Source: Phyllobacteriaceae bacterium (GTDB lineage: Bacteria > Pseudomonadota > Alphaproteobacteria > Rhizobiales > Ancalomicrobiaceae). Taken from it: DNA of 6,248 nt. Made by a program: the position numbers and the translations under genes. The stretch covers positions 1-6,248 of the forward strand of contig JAAYVT010000237.1 of the NCBI GenBank assembly GCA_012517025.1, written 5' to 3'. Positions within the stretch are counted from its first letter, which is position 1, and each line of letters starts with the position of its first letter. Of the stretch, positions 5,359 to 6,248 are shown piece after piece. Under the pieces are notes generated by a model, which was not told where the DNA came from, made no database searches, and saw nothing but the letters and a program-made list of their open reading frames with translations.

Positions 5359-6248
5359 ATGCCAAAGGTCTCCACGTCAGCGGCTTCCCGTGTCCCTCAG
5401 GTTCCTCGCAATGCCAGCGACGAGCATGAATTTTCCGTGCTCGGGTCGCGTCCTTTTGAGCACTTCGCCCGCGCGCTTCACGAAGCTCAACCCGACATCT
5501 ACGGCTCGCACCTCTATGGCCCCGACGGACAGGGTCAGTATGGTGCTGACCATATTGCATTTCATCGCAACGAACCTGCGCCCTGGCTCGAAGTCGGCCA
5601 GAGCAAAGCACATCGCAGTTTCGGCCAATCAAATATACGAAGCGCTGCGAAGGAATTTACCGACCATTGGGACACCCACTGGCACGACAAGAACGTCCGT
5701 CGGTTCATTCTGTTCGTTGGGTGTGCCATCAAATCACGAAATGCAGGCGACGAGATCATAAGGCTGAATAACGAATTCGCAAAGCTTGGCGTCGAACTGC
5801 TGGTCTGGGACGCAAACGCAATCTATGACCGCATTCTATCTGCCCCAGCGGTTGTGCGCGCGCACCTCGGCCAAGACTGGTACTCGAAACTATTCGGGGA
5901 ACCCGTTGGGCCATTCACGGGAATAGTGCGAGACCTCCAGCGCGGCGATCGGAGCGCCTTGGCAGTCGGCGGATTTGTTGCACGGCTCAATCAGGCCGAA
6001 GGCGCGGAAATCAACGAGCTGCGGCGCCGCGCTCGACTTGGCGAAAGCGCCGCGGTGATCGCTGAGATCGAAGAGATGCTCGCGAGCCCATTGGCCGGAG
6101 CGACAGCACCTGTGGTGCAAGCAGAACAGAGGCGTGTGCTCGCCGGATTGTTGATCAGACGCGACCCTGCCCGCGCTCGAAGTTTGCTGGATGAGGCCGA
6201 CGGGCTTGACGGCACATCGGAGCGTTTACGACACATCTTACTCCTGGA
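5359..6248 (+). CDS. Mrr-like PD-(D/E)xK nuclease domain protein with TPR-like repeats, 3' truncated by window edge
   Basis: The frame is open for 296 codons and leaves the window without a stop. Numbered from the ATG at 5359, residues 25-180 look like an Mrr-type restriction-endonuclease fold: a first helix with RPFEHFARAL (31-40), GQGQYGAD with D64 as the probable metal-binding acid, and VGQSKAH (79-85) with the QxK variant of the catalytic motif (Q81, K83). Then come a helix, the strand RFILFVGCA (115-123), and ELLVWDA with HLG at the domain end. After about residue 185 the chain is helical, with pairs such as ARLGESAAVIAEIEEML and RRDPARARSLLDEAD that resemble tetratricopeptide repeats. 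The role is inferred to be DNA cleavage controlled by a repeat-based sensing or binding part, as in anti-phage proteins; no P-loop is seen in the visible part. An in-frame ATG at 5317, three bases after a TGA stop, would add 14 residues; neither start has a good ribosome site. Base composition is less GC-rich than in the IS66 genes, hinting at transfer. Confidence 0.7.
   Translation, partial: MPKVSTSAASRVPQVPRNASDEHEFSVLGSRPFEHFARALHEAQPDIYGSHLYGPDGQGQYGADHIAFHRNEPAPWLEVGQSKAHRSFGQSNIRSAAKEFTDHWDTHWHDKNVRRFILFVGCAIKSRNAGDEIIRLNNEFAKLGVELLVWDANAIYDRILSAPAVVRAHLGQDWYSKLFGEPVGPFTGIVRDLQRGDRSALAVGGFVARLNQAEGAEINELRRRARLGESAAVIAEIEEMLASPLAGATAPVVQAEQRRVLAGLLIRRDPARARSLLDEADGLDGTSERLRHILLL

Noticed and set aside
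5345..5761. Plus-strand frame of 138 codons, with minus-strand frames at 5297-5632 and 5377-5628
   Set aside because: All overlap the nuclease-repeat gene in other frames and lack motifs; the open frame from 5359 to the edge explains this region better.
1..6248. CRISPR array, tRNA, rRNA or plasmid origin
   Set aside because: No regularly spaced repeats, cloverleaf sequence, ribosomal RNA stretch or iterons were seen on reading both strands.

Overview
The window is GC-rich accessory DNA. High GC, an IS66-type element and the style of the IS3-type remnant fit a proteobacterium, perhaps an alphaproteobacterium such as a Rhizobiales relative. That placement is inference; there is no ribosomal or housekeeping gene to fix it.

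Layout. Positions 1-1957 are the right part of an IS66-family insertion sequence on the plus strand: the end of tnpB (cut by the left window edge), the full DDE transposase tnpC, and a right terminal inverted repeat that ends at 1957. The IS66 element sits directly inside a remnant of an IS3-family orfA (1958-2079, minus strand), so this is one insertion sequence nested in the debris of another. Positions 2103-3956 (minus) hold a 617-residue protein with an N-terminal SLOG-type Rossmann domain and a C-terminal half with four predicted membrane segments in two hairpins. Its layout matches nucleotide-signal sensor plus membrane-effector proteins of prokaryotic conflict systems. Positions 3957-4430 hold no convincing gene, only a possible decayed small reading frame. 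Positions 4431-5021 (minus) encode a serine resolvase/invertase. Upstream of it, 5039-5127 carries a dense set of overlapping inverted repeats that look like its recombination and control region. From 5359 (or 5317) to the right edge runs a plus-strand reading frame without a stop. It encodes an Mrr-like PD-(D/E)xK nuclease domain followed by helical, TPR-like repeats, and it is truncated by the window edge.

Reading as a whole. Two candidate defence-type genes (a SLOG-membrane protein and an Mrr-like nuclease-repeat protein) flank a site-specific recombinase, next to nested insertion sequences. This is the pattern of a mobile or hypervariable defence spot. The two candidates are on opposite strands and separated by the recombinase, so they are not an operon and may be independent. 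No CRISPR array, tRNA, rRNA or plasmid origin was seen.
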